From positions 1 to 27,706 of the forward strand of contig DJOF01000005.1 in NCBI GenBank assembly GCA_002439585.1: a stretch of DNA of 27,706 bases. The letters are read 5' to 3'. The notes under the pieces are model-generated. The model was not told the DNA's origin. It searched no databases and was given only the letters and a program-made list of their open reading frames with translations. Origin of the DNA: Bacteroidales bacterium UBA6445. GTDB taxonomy: Bacteria; Bacteroidota; Bacteroidia; Bacteroidales; UBA932. The stretch's first letter is position 1, and each line of letters begins with the position of its first letter. Both the position numbers and the translations under genes were made by a program. Positions 6,492 through 14,825 of this stretch are shown piece after piece.

Positions 6492-9257
6492 CTATTTTAC
6501 CACAATATTCACGATCTTGCCAGGAACGACTATTACCTTTACAATTGTCTTGTCTGCCAGATACTTGGCTGTATTGGGATTGTTGCGGACCTCAGACTCG
6601 ACACTCTCTCTGTTCATATCTTTGGGCAGATCAACGGTAAAACGGGTCTTGCCATTAAACGAAACTGCATAGGTACAGTTGCTCTCCACCGTATATTCTG
6701 GCCTATAAGTCGGGAAGTCGGCCTTTGAGATGCTCTCTCCGTGCCCTAAAGCTTCCCACAACTCCTCACATACATGAGGTGCAAATGGAGACAGCAATAT
6801 AACCAACGATTCAAGGACAGACCTCTTGGAGCATTTCCTTTCAGTAAGGTCATTTACTGCTATCATGAAGGCACTTATGCAGGTATTGTATGAGAATGTC
6901 TCAATGTCTGACTGAACTTTGCCTATCAAGGTATGTAGGGTCTTCAGTTCAGCAGCATCAGGCTCTGCATCATTAACCAGCAGTCCGTCTGCCCCGTAAT
7001 ATAGCCTCCAGAACTTGCGGAGGAATCGGTTGACACCGTCAATGCCTTTGGTGTCCCATGGCTTGGACTGCTCGATTGGCCCGAGGAACATTTCATAAAG
7101 TCTCAGAGTATCAGCGCCATAAGTATCACATATATCATCGGGATTAACCACGTTGTACATGGACTTGCTCATCTTCTCGACAGCATAGCCACACACATAT
7201 TCACCATTCTCCAGCTCAAATGTAGCATCAGCGTATTCCGGACGCCACTTTCTGAAAGCCTCTATATCCAGCCTGTCATTGTGAACAAGGTTTATATCGA
7301 CATGGATTTCGGTAGTGTCATACTCGGATTTTAGCCCGTAGGAGACAAACCTATTGGTACCAACTATCCTGTATACGAAGTTGGAACGGCCTTGTATCAT
7401 ACCCTGATTAACAAGTTTGCGGAATGGTTCATCCTCGCATACATATCCAAGGTCGTACAGGAATTTGTCCCAGAATCTGGAATAAATAAGATGTCCAGTA
7501 GCGTGTTCCGTACCCCCGATGTACAGATCTACATCTCTCCAGTACTTGTCAGCCTCACTGCCGACAAGGTCCTCGTCATTGTGAGGATCCATATATCGCA
7601 GATAATATGCGCTTGAGCCTGCAAATCCGGGCATAGTGCTAGTCTCAATGGGGAAACCATTGTAAGTCCAGTCTTTGGCTCGCGCCAAAGGCGGCTCACC
7701 TGTCTCGGTCGGCTTGAACTGGTCTATTTCAGGGAGTTTCAGAGGAAGCTTATCATATGGAATCGGTTCCGGTATCCCGTCCTTATAGTATATAGGGAAA
7801 GGCTCACCCCAATATCTCTGGCGAGAGAAAATCGCATCGCGTAGCCTATAGTTAGTCTTCCGGTGGCCAATGCCTTTCTCCTCGACATATTCTATTGCAG
7901 CCTTAATGGCGTCCTTTACCTCCATGCCGTCAAGGAAGCCGGAGTTGCACATTTTCCCCTCCTTGGCATCGAAACTGTGCTCACTCACGTCACAGCCCTC
8001 TATAATCGGAACAATCGGAAGACCGAATCTCTTGGCAAATGCGTAGTCTCTCGAATCATGTGCCGGCACTGCCATTATTGCCCCTGTACCATAACCAGCA
8101 AGCACATATTCAGATATCCATACAGGCACTTTCTTGCCTGTCAAAGGATTGAGCGCATATGACCCAGAGAAAACTCCGGTTACCGTCTTCGTGTCCGAAA
8201 TGCGCTCCCGCTCTGTCTTCTTACGTACGTAGTCTAAATAGGCTGACACTTCCCCGGCTTGAGCCTCTGAAGTAAGCTCCGGCACAAGATCGCTTTCAGG
8301 AGCAAGTACCATGAACGTAACTCCGAAAATCGTATCAACGCGTGTCGTGAAGATAGTGACATCCTTCTCTTTGCTACCGTTGAAGGTCTTGAATATCACT
8401 TCTGTACCCTCAGATTTACCTATCCAGTTACGCTGCATCTCCTTAAGAGAATCAGTCCAATCAAGTCTGTCAAGTCCAGACAGAAGTCTGCCTGCATAGG
8501 CTGAGACTCTCAACTGCCACTGTTTCATCTTCTTCTGCTCCACAGGATAGCCTCCTCTTACCGAGAGACCTTCCTTTACCTCGTCATTGGCGAGCACAGT
8601 ACCGAGAGCCGGACACCAATTGACAGCCGTCTCGCCCTGATATGCTATCCTATAATTCATAAGGACTTCGGACTTTCTATCTGCCGACCACGATTTCCAC
8701 TCAGAGGCAGTAAATTCAAGCTCGCGTGTCGAGGCGGCATGAAGCCCTCTCGTACCATTATGCTGGAATCTTTCTTCAAGTTCGGCGATCGGACGAGCCT
8801 TCCCAGCATCATAGTCATAGTAACTTTTGAACATCTTGATAAAGGCCCATTGCGTCCACTTATAGAAAGAAGGGTCACATGTGCGTACCTGTCGATCCCA
8901 GTCATAGGAGAATCCGATTCTGTCAAGCTGCTCCCTATACCGGCGGATATTCTTGTCAGTTGTCACCTCTGGATGCTGGCCAGTCTGTATAGCATATTGC
9001 TCGGCAGGTAGGCCAAAAGCGTCAAATCCCATGGGGTGAAGCACATTGAATCCTTTGAGCCTCTTATATCGCGCATAAATATCGCTCGCTATATATCCCA
9101 ATGGATGTCCGACATGTAGACCGGCACCTGAAGGATAAGGGAACATATCAAGCACATAATACTTCGGCTTCGAGGGATCTTCCACGACATGAAATGTATC
9201 GTGTTCGGCCCAATATTTCTGCCATTTAGCCTCTATCTTCCTGAAATCGTATTCCAT
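6492..9257 (-). CDS. leuS: Leucyl-tRNA synthetase
   Basis: Class I aminoacyl-tRNA synthetase charging tRNA-Leu. The 921-residue protein carries the HIGH signature as HVGH (48-51) in the block beginning YPSGAGLHVGHPLGY, and the KMSKS loop (695-699). The CP1 editing domain has TTRVDTIFGV and the AVPAHDSRDYAFA segment with the editing Asp. It is longer than the roughly 860-residue E. coli enzyme. There is an extra segment around residues 148-203 before the CP1 domain and a leucine-specific insertion just ahead of KMSKS; long LeuRS forms of this type are usual in Bacteroidota. The NWCPALGTVLANDEV region shows no zinc-binding Cys cluster. It lies 14 bp downstream of the M28-TonB gene and 10 bp upstream of the first YitT gene, in one apparent operon. 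Confidence 0.98.
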   Translation of the reverse strand: MEYDFRKIEAKWQKYWAEHDTFHVVEDPSKPKYYVLDMFPYPSGAGLHVGHPLGYIASDIYARYKRLKGFNVLHPMGFDAFGLPAEQYAIQTGQHPEVTTDKNIRRYREQLDRIGFSYDWDRQVRTCDPSFYKWTQWAFIKMFKSYYDYDAGKARPIAELEERFQHNGTRGLHAASTRELEFTASEWKSWSADRKSEVLMNYRIAYQGETAVNWCPALGTVLANDEVKEGLSVRGGYPVEQKKMKQWQLRVSAYAGRLLSGLDRLDWTDSLKEMQRNWIGKSEGTEVIFKTFNGSKEKDVTIFTTRVDTIFGVTFMVLAPESDLVPELTSEAQAGEVSAYLDYVRKKTERERISDTKTVTGVFSGSYALNPLTGKKVPVWISEYVLAGYGTGAIMAVPAHDSRDYAFAKRFGLPIVPIIEGCDVSEHSFDAKEGKMCNSGFLDGMEVKDAIKAAIEYVEEKGIGHRKTNYRLRDAIFSRQRYWGEPFPIYYKDGIPEPIPYDKLPLKLPEIDQFKPTETGEPPLARAKDWTYNGFPIETSTMPGFAGSSAYYLRYMDPHNDEDLVGSEADKYWRDVDLYIGGTEHATGHLIYSRFWDKFLYDLGYVCEDEPFRKLVNQGMIQGRSNFVYRIVGTNRFVSYGLKSEYDTTEIHVDINLVHNDRLDIEAFRKWRPEYADATFELENGEYVCGYAVEKMSKSMYNVVNPDDICDTYGADTLRLYEMFLGPIEQSKPWDTKGIDGVNRFLRKFWRLYYGADGLLVNDAEPDAAELKTLHTLIGKVQSDIETFSYNTCISAFMIAVNDLTERKCSKRSVLESLVILLSPFAPHVCEELWEALGHGESISKADFPTYRPEYTVESNCTYAVSFNGKTRFTVDLPKDMNRESVESEVRNNPNTAKYLADKTIVKVIVVPGKIVNIVVK

Positions 9258-9271
9258 CTTGAGTAAATTTA

Positions 9272-10621
9272 TTATTTCTTAATACCAAATTTGCCTTTTC
9301 GGGTCAACATGAAGTCCACAGCCACAGACATGGACGTGCTTACTGGGGAACCTTTGACAAGTCCCGGCTTCCATCTTGGAGATGCCTTTACCACCCTTAT
9401 AGCTTCAGCATCTAACAAAGGATCCGCGCTACGGGCAACTCTGACATCGTCTACATTACCTTCATTATCAATAACAAAATCCACTATAACGCGTCCCTGT
9501 ATACCGTTCTCCACGGCTGCTTTCGGATATTTGAGATACTGGTATATCCATTTCAGAAGGAAAGACTTGGGATCAGCGCTTCCCATGAACAAGGGACGCA
9601 CATCGCAGTCATAGTAGGAATACAGTCTATTGTCTGTCTTGACTGCCACCTTATCTGCATCAAAGAGTGGCGGATTATCCAAATTTGACAAATACAGGGT
9701 GAAATTATATATATATTCCAACTCCCGCTCGAGAGCATCGTACTGTACGATATCAGGTGTATCCTTCGGTGTATTGTACTCCGGGTAACGGCCCGTAGTA
9801 AAGAGCACGGAAGGTATCTCCTTGGAATAGAAGGCCCTATTGTCCGAAGGATAAGGCTCTTCAGAAGTAACTATTGGAAGTACTGGTTGCAGAGTCTCGG
9901 CTACTTGAGAAAGAATCATGTTCATATCTGCATTGGACGATGTATATGCATAGAAGCCCCGGCTACCTGTTCCAAGCATGTCGAGGTCGATCATAGCGTC
10001 AATATTGGCGACATCAGAGAAAGACCTGTTCAGGAAATACCATGATCCTGCAAATGACTCGCATGAGGCTCCAAATGCAATGAAAATCACAGATCTCCTG
10101 AACTGAATCGCGTTGGTGGCGGCCATCTTCGAGAGCTCAAGCATAAGAGAAAGTCCGGAAGCATTGCCGTTGGCACCGTAGTATATCTGCGTCTGCGGCT
10201 TACCGTCAACCTCAAGGACATTGGTACCGAGGTTATCCATTCTGGCACCTACTACAATGTACCTGTCATTAAGCTCTGGGTCAAATCCCTGTATGAAACC
10301 CATTACATTTCTTGAAGTCAGGGTATCTCCACCTTCTTTCGAGATTCCGAATACATCTCCTTCTTCTCCGCTAAGCAGTTCTACTCCGCTCTCATTGAAT
10401 ATATCTCTTACATAGTCTGCTACAACTTTCTCTCCTGCACTGCCGGCCTTTCGTCCCTGCATCCGGTCCGATGCGATATAGGCCACATGTGATTTGAGCG
10501 CCTTGACTACATCACTGTCATTAAGATCTGCGTATGCTGACTGCGCCTCAGCATTGGCAGAAAGCAGCAACGCCCATACGGCGGAAATGCCTGCTAATCT
10601 TGAAAATACTGTATTTCTCAT
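9272..10621 (-). CDS. Secreted M28-like pseudopeptidase fused to TonB C-terminal domain
   Basis: Starting at the ATG that overlaps the upstream stop (ATGA, 10618-10621), the product is 449 residues with a signal peptide (1-27, ending ANAEAQ). Residues about 40-312 follow the M28 aminopeptidase fold in order, but the metal sites are altered. The usual GAHxD is GARMD (125-129), GADDNASG is GANGNASG (149-156), the catalytic Glu-Glu pair is Ser-Cys (186-187), and the final YHTPxDT is YNTPKDT (282-288). Only the Asp in DLDMLG (214) remains among expected zinc ligands. Residues about 355-438 are a TonB C-terminal domain (YPKAAVENGIQGRVIVDF, later PRWKPG). It is therefore probably a non-catalytic periplasmic or envelope protein that binds peptides or partner proteins. 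A further in-frame ATG at 10651 would give a 459-residue form without a better signal peptide. Confidence 0.85.
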   Translation of the reverse strand: MRNTVFSRLAGISAVWALLLSANAEAQSAYADLNDSDVVKALKSHVAYIASDRMQGRKAGSAGEKVVADYVRDIFNESGVELLSGEEGDVFGISKEGGDTLTSRNVMGFIQGFDPELNDRYIVVGARMDNLGTNVLEVDGKPQTQIYYGANGNASGLSLMLELSKMAATNAIQFRRSVIFIAFGASCESFAGSWYFLNRSFSDVANIDAMIDLDMLGTGSRGFYAYTSSNADMNMILSQVAETLQPVLPIVTSEEPYPSDNRAFYSKEIPSVLFTTGRYPEYNTPKDTPDIVQYDALERELEYIYNFTLYLSNLDNPPLFDADKVAVKTDNRLYSYYDCDVRPLFMGSADPKSFLLKWIYQYLKYPKAAVENGIQGRVIVDFVIDNEGNVDDVRVARSADPLLDAEAIRVVKASPRWKPGLVKGSPVSTSMSVAVDFMLTRKGKFGIKK

Positions 10622-11136
10622 TTTGCCAATATCCATACCCCGTCGGGGCAAAATTCTTTATTCCTTATCTCCTTAAATGAAGCATATGTATCGACTATGC
10701 TGTCTGATGGGCACACCGCTACAGCAGTATAGCCATTACGAAAACTTATGAGTTGCGGTTCATAACCATGAGACCTAACATTCTCAGCAAGTTTTCCTGC
10801 ATTGTCACGGTTGATAAATGAACCGACTACTATATAATATCTGTATTCAAGAGACTCCTCCGGCAGGCCTCCGATCGCCTCTGAATTGAGCACCGGTGTA
10901 CCTGAGACCGTGTTAAGCGAATCCAAAGCCGCGAGAGAGTCTGCCATGTATTTCTCAACTTTTGCGAGAGAATCCATCATGGCCGCGTGCTTGGCCTCCT
11001 TGGCCAAACGTATTGATTCCTGCTTCGATACCAATTCCGCTGCGGTCGGTCGTCCGGCTATCTTTCTGAACACATCGCATCCCGTGCACAGCATAAGCGC
11101 GCACAACAATGCTATAAGACTGATATTTCTTGCCAT
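10618..11136 (-). CDS. SPOR-domain lipoprotein
   Basis: A 172-residue envelope lipoprotein. The signal peptide ends in the lipobox LCTGC, with the lipidated Cys at 20. A charged, probably coiled-coil stretch follows (about 32-72, rich in Ala, Lys and Glu). The C-terminal SPOR domain (about 98-172; YYIVVGSFINRDNAGKLAENV) normally binds denuded peptidoglycan glycan strands at division septa. I start it at 11136 because the longer in-frame ATG at 11187 lies upstream of the TACATTTG promoter box at 11153-11160 and would spoil the signal peptide. It is the first gene of the operon and overlaps the following M28-TonB gene by four bases (ATGA), implying coupled translation. A septal or peptidoglycan-related role is inference from the domain. 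Confidence 0.88.
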   Translation of the reverse strand: MARNISLIALLCALMLCTGCDVFRKIAGRPTAAELVSKQESIRLAKEAKHAAMMDSLAKVEKYMADSLAALDSLNTVSGTPVLNSEAIGGLPEESLEYRYYIVVGSFINRDNAGKLAENVRSHGYEPQLISFRNGYTAVAVCPSDSIVDTYASFKEIRNKEFCPDGVWILAK

Positions 11137-11152
11137 GGTCTCGAAATTTATA

Positions 11153-11160
11153 CAAATGTA
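11153..11160 (-). promoter_or_regulatory. Promoter -7 box of the SPOR-M28-leuS-yitT operon
   Basis: The minus strand reads TACATTTG (TAnnTTTG). It lies 16 bp upstream of the lipoprotein ATG at 11136, giving a leader of about 10 nt. No intergenic gap larger than 14 bp follows until the terminator at 4499-4534, so this is the likely main promoter for five genes. A clear -33 TTTG is not seen. Confidence 0.6.
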
Positions 11161-11220
11161 AGCAAAATATCTGTTGATTCGCTGCACGGGTATCCAGGGC
11201 CTGCGCTATCGCTTTTTTGC

Positions 11221-11228
11221 TATATTTG
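11221..11228 (+). promoter_or_regulatory. Promoter -7 box of the capA-phoH operon
   Basis: TATATTTG matches TAnnTTTG. It is divergent from the SPOR operon promoter about 60 bp away. It would leave an unusually long leader of about 190 nt before the preferred capA start at 11428 (about 150 nt for the alternative start at 11386). Confidence 0.55.
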
Positions 11229-11244
11229 CAGATTAGAAGTTATC

Positions 11245-11267
11245 TAAATTTATCCTTTATAAATTTA
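11245..11267 (+). repeat. Perfect 9-bp inverted repeat in the capA leader
   Basis: TAAATTTAT (11245-11253) and ATAAATTTA (11259-11267) are perfect inverted copies separated by CCTTT. The element lies just downstream of the predicted transcription start. It could be an operator for a dimeric repressor or a weak AT-only hairpin; which one cannot be decided from sequence. Confidence 0.5.
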
Positions 11268-11427
11268 AACGGCTTCTTAGCCACAGGAAAGGCACATAGA
11301 TGTAAATCGGTAAGTGATTAGTACCAAGCAGATTACAGGGAATACAATCAAGCGGCGTAAGCTCTGCACTCACACGGATTGAGGCATGGTTCAAAGTAAG
11401 GACAGTAGAAAAAGATGTCAGAATAAT

Positions 11428-12603
11428 ATGCGAGTAAGAAATGCTCTAATATACATAACCCTTATTTGCGCTACCCTCCCTACAACTGCCGGTAACAACA
11501 CATTGAAGAAGGCTAACTCAAAGGAGATTAAGACTGCTACTAAAGACCGCCTAATAGACGCATTAGACAAAGACTCAATCCATGTCTGCCTTGAGCCGGC
11601 CAGACCTCTTTACGGAGAGCCCGACACTCTGTCCATTCTCATACTTGGAGACATGATGCTGCACAGCCGGCAGATGGAATACGACTACAAGCCGTTCCTC
11701 AAGAATATACAGGGTCTGATAGAATCTTCTGACATAGCCGTCGCAAATATGGAATTTACACTTGCGGGGAAGCCTTACAGCGGATATCCTGCATTCTCCG
11801 CACCGGACGCTTATGCGGAATACGCACGAGACTGCGGCATAGACATCTTCCTTACCGCTAACAATCATATAGCAGACAAAGGCTGCAAAGGATTGGTCCG
11901 TACCTATGATGTCTACAAGCAGATGGAGGATGCCGGGCAGATAAGATTTACCGGTATCAGCAAAGACGGTCTTGACCGTTCAGAGCGTCTGCCTCTGACG
12001 ATAGTGCGGAAAGGAATCAGCGTGGCTCTTCTGAATTTCACATACGGAACCAATGTGCCGGCAGACAAGAGTTGGCCAGTCAGCGTATTCATGGAAAACG
12101 ACGTGAGGGAAGCAACCAGTAGAGCGAAAACAGAAATTGCGGATTTTCTCATAGCATTGCCACACTGGGGATTGGAGTACAGGCTATGCCACAGTGACAG
12201 GCAAGAAGTTCTGGCAACAATTTTGGTTAGGAACGGAGCAGATGCAGTAGTAGGAGCGCATCCGCATGTCGTTCAGGATTCCTGCCATATTGACGGCAAG
12301 CCAATATTCTATTCGATAGGAAATGCAGTCTCGAACATGAGCGCAGCCAACACACAGCTTGAGCTTGCTGTAAGACTCCGCTTCACAAGGGACATAGACG
12401 GAGATGTGAGGTTACTAAGACCGGAAGCCATTTTTCTTTGGTGCTCGCTTCCAGGAAAGTTCTCTGACAACTACAATGTAATAGAAGTAAGGAAATTTCT
12501 GGGCAAAAGATGGAAATGGACCGACCCTTCCGACTATGACAAGATGGTAAAGACCTATGACACAGTCAAGAAAGCTACAGGAATCGATGACAGTATTGAA
12601 TAG
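11428..12603 (+). CDS. CapA-family (PGA_cap) metallophosphoesterase-like protein
   Basis: A 391-residue secreted or membrane-attached protein of the CapA family, named after a poly-gamma-glutamate synthesis protein; family members outside capsule loci have uncertain substrates. An N-terminal hydrophobic segment (6-22) acts as signal peptide. The conserved blocks are all present: GDMMLH (74-79), ANMEF (106-110), TANNHIADKG (143-152), LPHWGLEY (244-251), GAHPHVVQ (276-283) and SIGN (296-299). This is the metal-binding pattern of calcineurin-like phosphoesterases. I prefer the ATG at 11428, preceded by an AT-rich stretch, because it puts the signal peptide at the N-terminus; an in-frame ATG at 11386 adds 14 polar residues. 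No capB/capC partners are nearby. phoH follows after 12 bp, so the two are co-transcribed. Confidence 0.9.
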   Translation: MRVRNALIYITLICATLPTTAGNNTLKKANSKEIKTATKDRLIDALDKDSIHVCLEPARPLYGEPDTLSILILGDMMLHSRQMEYDYKPFLKNIQGLIESSDIAVANMEFTLAGKPYSGYPAFSAPDAYAEYARDCGIDIFLTANNHIADKGCKGLVRTYDVYKQMEDAGQIRFTGISKDGLDRSERLPLTIVRKGISVALLNFTYGTNVPADKSWPVSVFMENDVREATSRAKTEIADFLIALPHWGLEYRLCHSDRQEVLATILVRNGADAVVGAHPHVVQDSCHIDGKPIFYSIGNAVSNMSAANTQLELAVRLRFTRDIDGDVRLLRPEAIFLWCSLPGKFSDNYNVIEVRKFLGKRWKWTDPSDYDKMVKTYDTVKKATGIDDSIE

Positions 12604-12615
12604 TGACAAAGAAAT

Positions 12616-13677
12616 ATGAATAAAAGCATAACACTCGGGGCAATTGCCCCCATAGAAATATACGGACCGGGAAACAGAATCATAGACAGATTCTGTTCTT
12701 ATTTCCCGGGGCTCAAAGTTGTTGCACGAGGTGGCAGCATGATGCTTGACGGTGATGCCGGGCAGATCGAGAGGTTCGAGACGAAACTGTCCGAACTCAT
12801 CGAACGCAGGAAGCACAAGATGAATCTGACAGTATTTGACGTTGATGACATATTCGACTCTGCGAACGGGAGCCGTGAATTCATGATGAACGGGGATGCC
12901 GTGATAATACACGGGACAGACGGAAAGCCCATCAGAGCAAGGAATCTGACCCAACAACAGATGGTCAAGGCATATTTTGAAAGCGACCTTATCTTCGCTG
13001 TTGGCCCCGCTGGCACAGGAAAAACGTATATCGCCATAGCTTTGGCAGTGCGAGCATTGAAGAACAGGGAGATAAAGCGTATAATACTGACACGTCCTGC
13101 CGTGGAGGCAGGAGAGAGGCTCGGATTCCTTCCCGGAGACCTGAAGGACAAACTCGACCCGTACCTGCAACCACTGTATGATGCACTTGGAGACATGATC
13201 CCGGCAAAGAAACTTCAGGAGTTGATATCAGACGGGACGATACAGATAGCCCCTCTCGCATACATGCGAGGACGCACCCTTGACAAGGCCTGCGTGATCC
13301 TTGATGAGGCTCAGAACACGAATCTCGGCCAGTTGAAAATGTTCCTTACCAGAATGGGGGCTGACGCCAAATTCATTGTCACAGGAGATGCCTCACAGAT
13401 AGACTTGCCGCACAAGGAAGATTCAGGACTACTCAAAGGAATAAAACTTGTCGAAAAGATCAAAGGTGTAAGCACAATCGTATTTGGCAATGAGGACATC
13501 GTCAGACATCCTCTTGTAAGTAAGATTGTAAAGGCTTTCGATGCTGCTAAAGAACAGACTCAGGCAGCTCAAGAATCACCAACTGCCACTGGCACCGCCT
13601 CCACCGAAGCTTCCACCGCCGAAACCGCCAAAACCACCGAAATCGCCTCCTCCGAAGCCTCCTCCGTCACCAAATGA
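12616..13677 (+). CDS. phoH: PhoH-family ATPase
   Basis: Cytosolic P-loop NTPase of the PhoH/PhoL family, linked in other bacteria to RNA processing and ribosome quality control. The 353-residue protein has an N-terminal KH-like segment (1-80). The ATPase core has Walker A GPAGTGKT (130-137), the PhoH signature AGERLGFLPGDLKDKLDPYL (165-184), Walker B ILDEAQ (228-233) and TGDASQIDLP (256-265). The core ends near residue 312. The remaining tail is low-complexity Ala/Ser/Thr/Glu, and its last 33 residues are encoded antisense to the Gly-rich end of the opposing TPM gene (102-bp overlap). The tail is therefore probably a by-product of the overlap rather than a functional domain. It follows the capA-like gene by 12 bp. 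The frequent neighbour ybeY is not in the window. Confidence 0.95.
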   Translation: MNKSITLGAIAPIEIYGPGNRIIDRFCSYFPGLKVVARGGSMMLDGDAGQIERFETKLSELIERRKHKMNLTVFDVDDIFDSANGSREFMMNGDAVIIHGTDGKPIRARNLTQQQMVKAYFESDLIFAVGPAGTGKTYIAIALAVRALKNREIKRIILTRPAVEAGERLGFLPGDLKDKLDPYLQPLYDALGDMIPAKKLQELISDGTIQIAPLAYMRGRTLDKACVILDEAQNTNLGQLKMFLTRMGADAKFIVTGDASQIDLPHKEDSGLLKGIKLVEKIKGVSTIVFGNEDIVRHPLVSKIVKAFDAAKEQTQAAQESPTATGTASTEASTAETAKTTEIASSEASSVTK

Positions 13678-14382
13678 GCCACGGCCTCCTACAGGCCCGA
13701 AGAAAATAAGTGGTGAACCAGCGTCATCGAACCTGCTGCGTCTTCGGCTTCCCCGACCTCCACGGCCGGATGTACCTCCGAAAATGACTGCAATAACAAT
13801 GAGCATCAGGAAAATACCGAATAACATCTTAATCAAAAGACCATTCTCTGGGTTCTTCCCTTCCCTCGGCTCAGAGATCTCACCACTTGCGAGTCCCATA
13901 AGGTCTTGCACAGCTGCATTTACCCCACCAAAATAATCAGAGTCCTTGAAACGTGGAATCATCTCGTTCTCTATGATCCGCTTGCAATAGGCATCTGGAA
14001 TGGCGCCCTCAAGGCCATATCCTACCTGAATAGACACTTGGCCTCCTGAAGCCGGAGTCTTGGGCTTAACAAGCACGACAATGCCATTGTCAAAATCAGC
14101 GGACCCTACTCCCCATTTGAGACCGACCTGCACTGCATATTCACTCGATGAATATCCTTCGAGATCTGCAGTCGTCAATACGAGTATTTGGTTGGATGTC
14201 GAATCGTCAAAATCGACAAGAGTCCTTTCCAAAGAGGAGACCTGAGAAGGTGTAAATAGACCCGCAAGGTCATTTACCAGTCTCTGTGGTGAAGGCCTTT
14301 CTGGAATCTCAGCCATAGACATGACTGGGAATAGAATCAGAAGGGCAGGCAAAATAGCCGCTATAAGGAATCTACGCTTCAT
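13576..14382 (-). CDS. TPM-domain protein with signal peptide, membrane helix and Gly-rich tail
   Basis: A 268-residue envelope protein. It has a signal peptide (1-24, ending VMSMA), a TPM domain (about 34-165, with LVNDLAGLFTP at the start and DFDNGIVVLVKP in the core), one membrane helix (182-202) and an Arg/Gly-rich then almost pure Gly/Phe/Ser tail (203-268). TPM domains have been reported as phosphatase-like in plants and linked to photosystem repair; their role in Bacteroidota is not established. I chose the ATG at 14382, 11 bp inside the upstream TPM gene, because it places the signal peptide at the N-terminus; a start at 14427 would add 15 charged residues. It is the last gene of the FISUMP-lemA-TPM-TPM cluster. 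The repeat tail overlaps phoH on the other strand. Confidence 0.9.
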   Translation of the reverse strand: MKRRFLIAAILPALLILFPVMSMAEIPERPSPQRLVNDLAGLFTPSQVSSLERTLVDFDDSTSNQILVLTTADLEGYSSSEYAVQVGLKWGVGSADFDNGIVVLVKPKTPASGGQVSIQVGYGLEGAIPDAYCKRIIENEMIPRFKDSDYFGGVNAAVQDLMGLASGEISEPREGKNPENGLLIKMLFGIFLMLIVIAVIFGGTSGRGGRGSRRRSRFDDAGSPLIFFGPVGGRGSFGDGGGFGGGDFGGFGGFGGGSFGGGGASGSW

Positions 14383-14824
14383 GGCTACCACTTCCTTCTC
14401 CAAATGTGATCTCGTCAGAAAGCTCATTTACATCGTCTTCATGATATGGAAAATAGGACTTTAGAGACTGTCCTACCTGCCTAACAGCGGTACACAAGCC
14501 TTCTGCAGCCTTTCCTGCAGCAAATGCAGTAGTCAGGCCGGCAGAGATTTCTTTCCAATATCCGGCCGGCACTGCCTCATTGATACCTTTATCTCCTAAT
14601 ATTGCTAACTTCCGATCTTCAGTGGCGACATATATGAGAACCCCGTTGCGTGCCTTAGTTCGAGTCATGCCGAGAGCATGGAACGTCTTCAGGGCACTCT
14701 CCATGGGATTGCCTTTACAATGCCGCTCTATATGGATGCGGATTTCGCCTGAAGTGGCTTTCTCTGCATCAGCAATTGCAGACTCCACTACCTTGCAGTC
14801 TTCTTTTGATAGAAATGCAGGCAT
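14372..14824 (-). CDS. TPM-domain protein, cytosolic type
   Basis: A 150-residue protein made almost entirely of a TPM domain: FLSKEDCKVVESAIADAEKA at the start, then SGEIRIHIERHC, and RNGVLIYVATEDRKLAILGD in the core. It has no signal peptide or membrane helix, so it probably stays in the cytosol or is held by LemA. The ATG at 14824 is one base after the lemA stop (TGATATG). The longer frame to 14896 would run inside lemA and add 24 Arg-rich residues unlike the family. Its end overlaps the start of the second TPM gene by 11 bp. A lemA gene followed by one soluble and one membrane TPM gene is a recurring arrangement in this phylum, with function unknown. Confidence 0.9.
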   Translation of the reverse strand: MPAFLSKEDCKVVESAIADAEKATSGEIRIHIERHCKGNPMESALKTFHALGMTRTKARNGVLIYVATEDRKLAILGDKGINEAVPAGYWKEISAGLTTAFAAGKAAEGLCTAVRQVGQSLKSYFPYHEDDVNELSDEITFGEGSGSHEA

Positions 14825-14825
14825 A

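Noticed and set aside
10622..10651. Earlier ATG for the M28-TonB gene (10651)
   Set aside because: The ATGA overlap start at 10621 gives a cleaner signal peptide and typical translational coupling.
11137..11187. Earlier ATG for the SPOR lipoprotein (11187)
   Set aside because: It lies upstream of the predicted transcription start and would put 17 residues before a canonical lipoprotein signal peptide.
12415..13170. 251-residue minus-strand frame opposite capA and phoH
   Set aside because: It crosses two well-supported genes, is Cys/His/Tyr-rich as antisense shadows usually are, and shows no domain.
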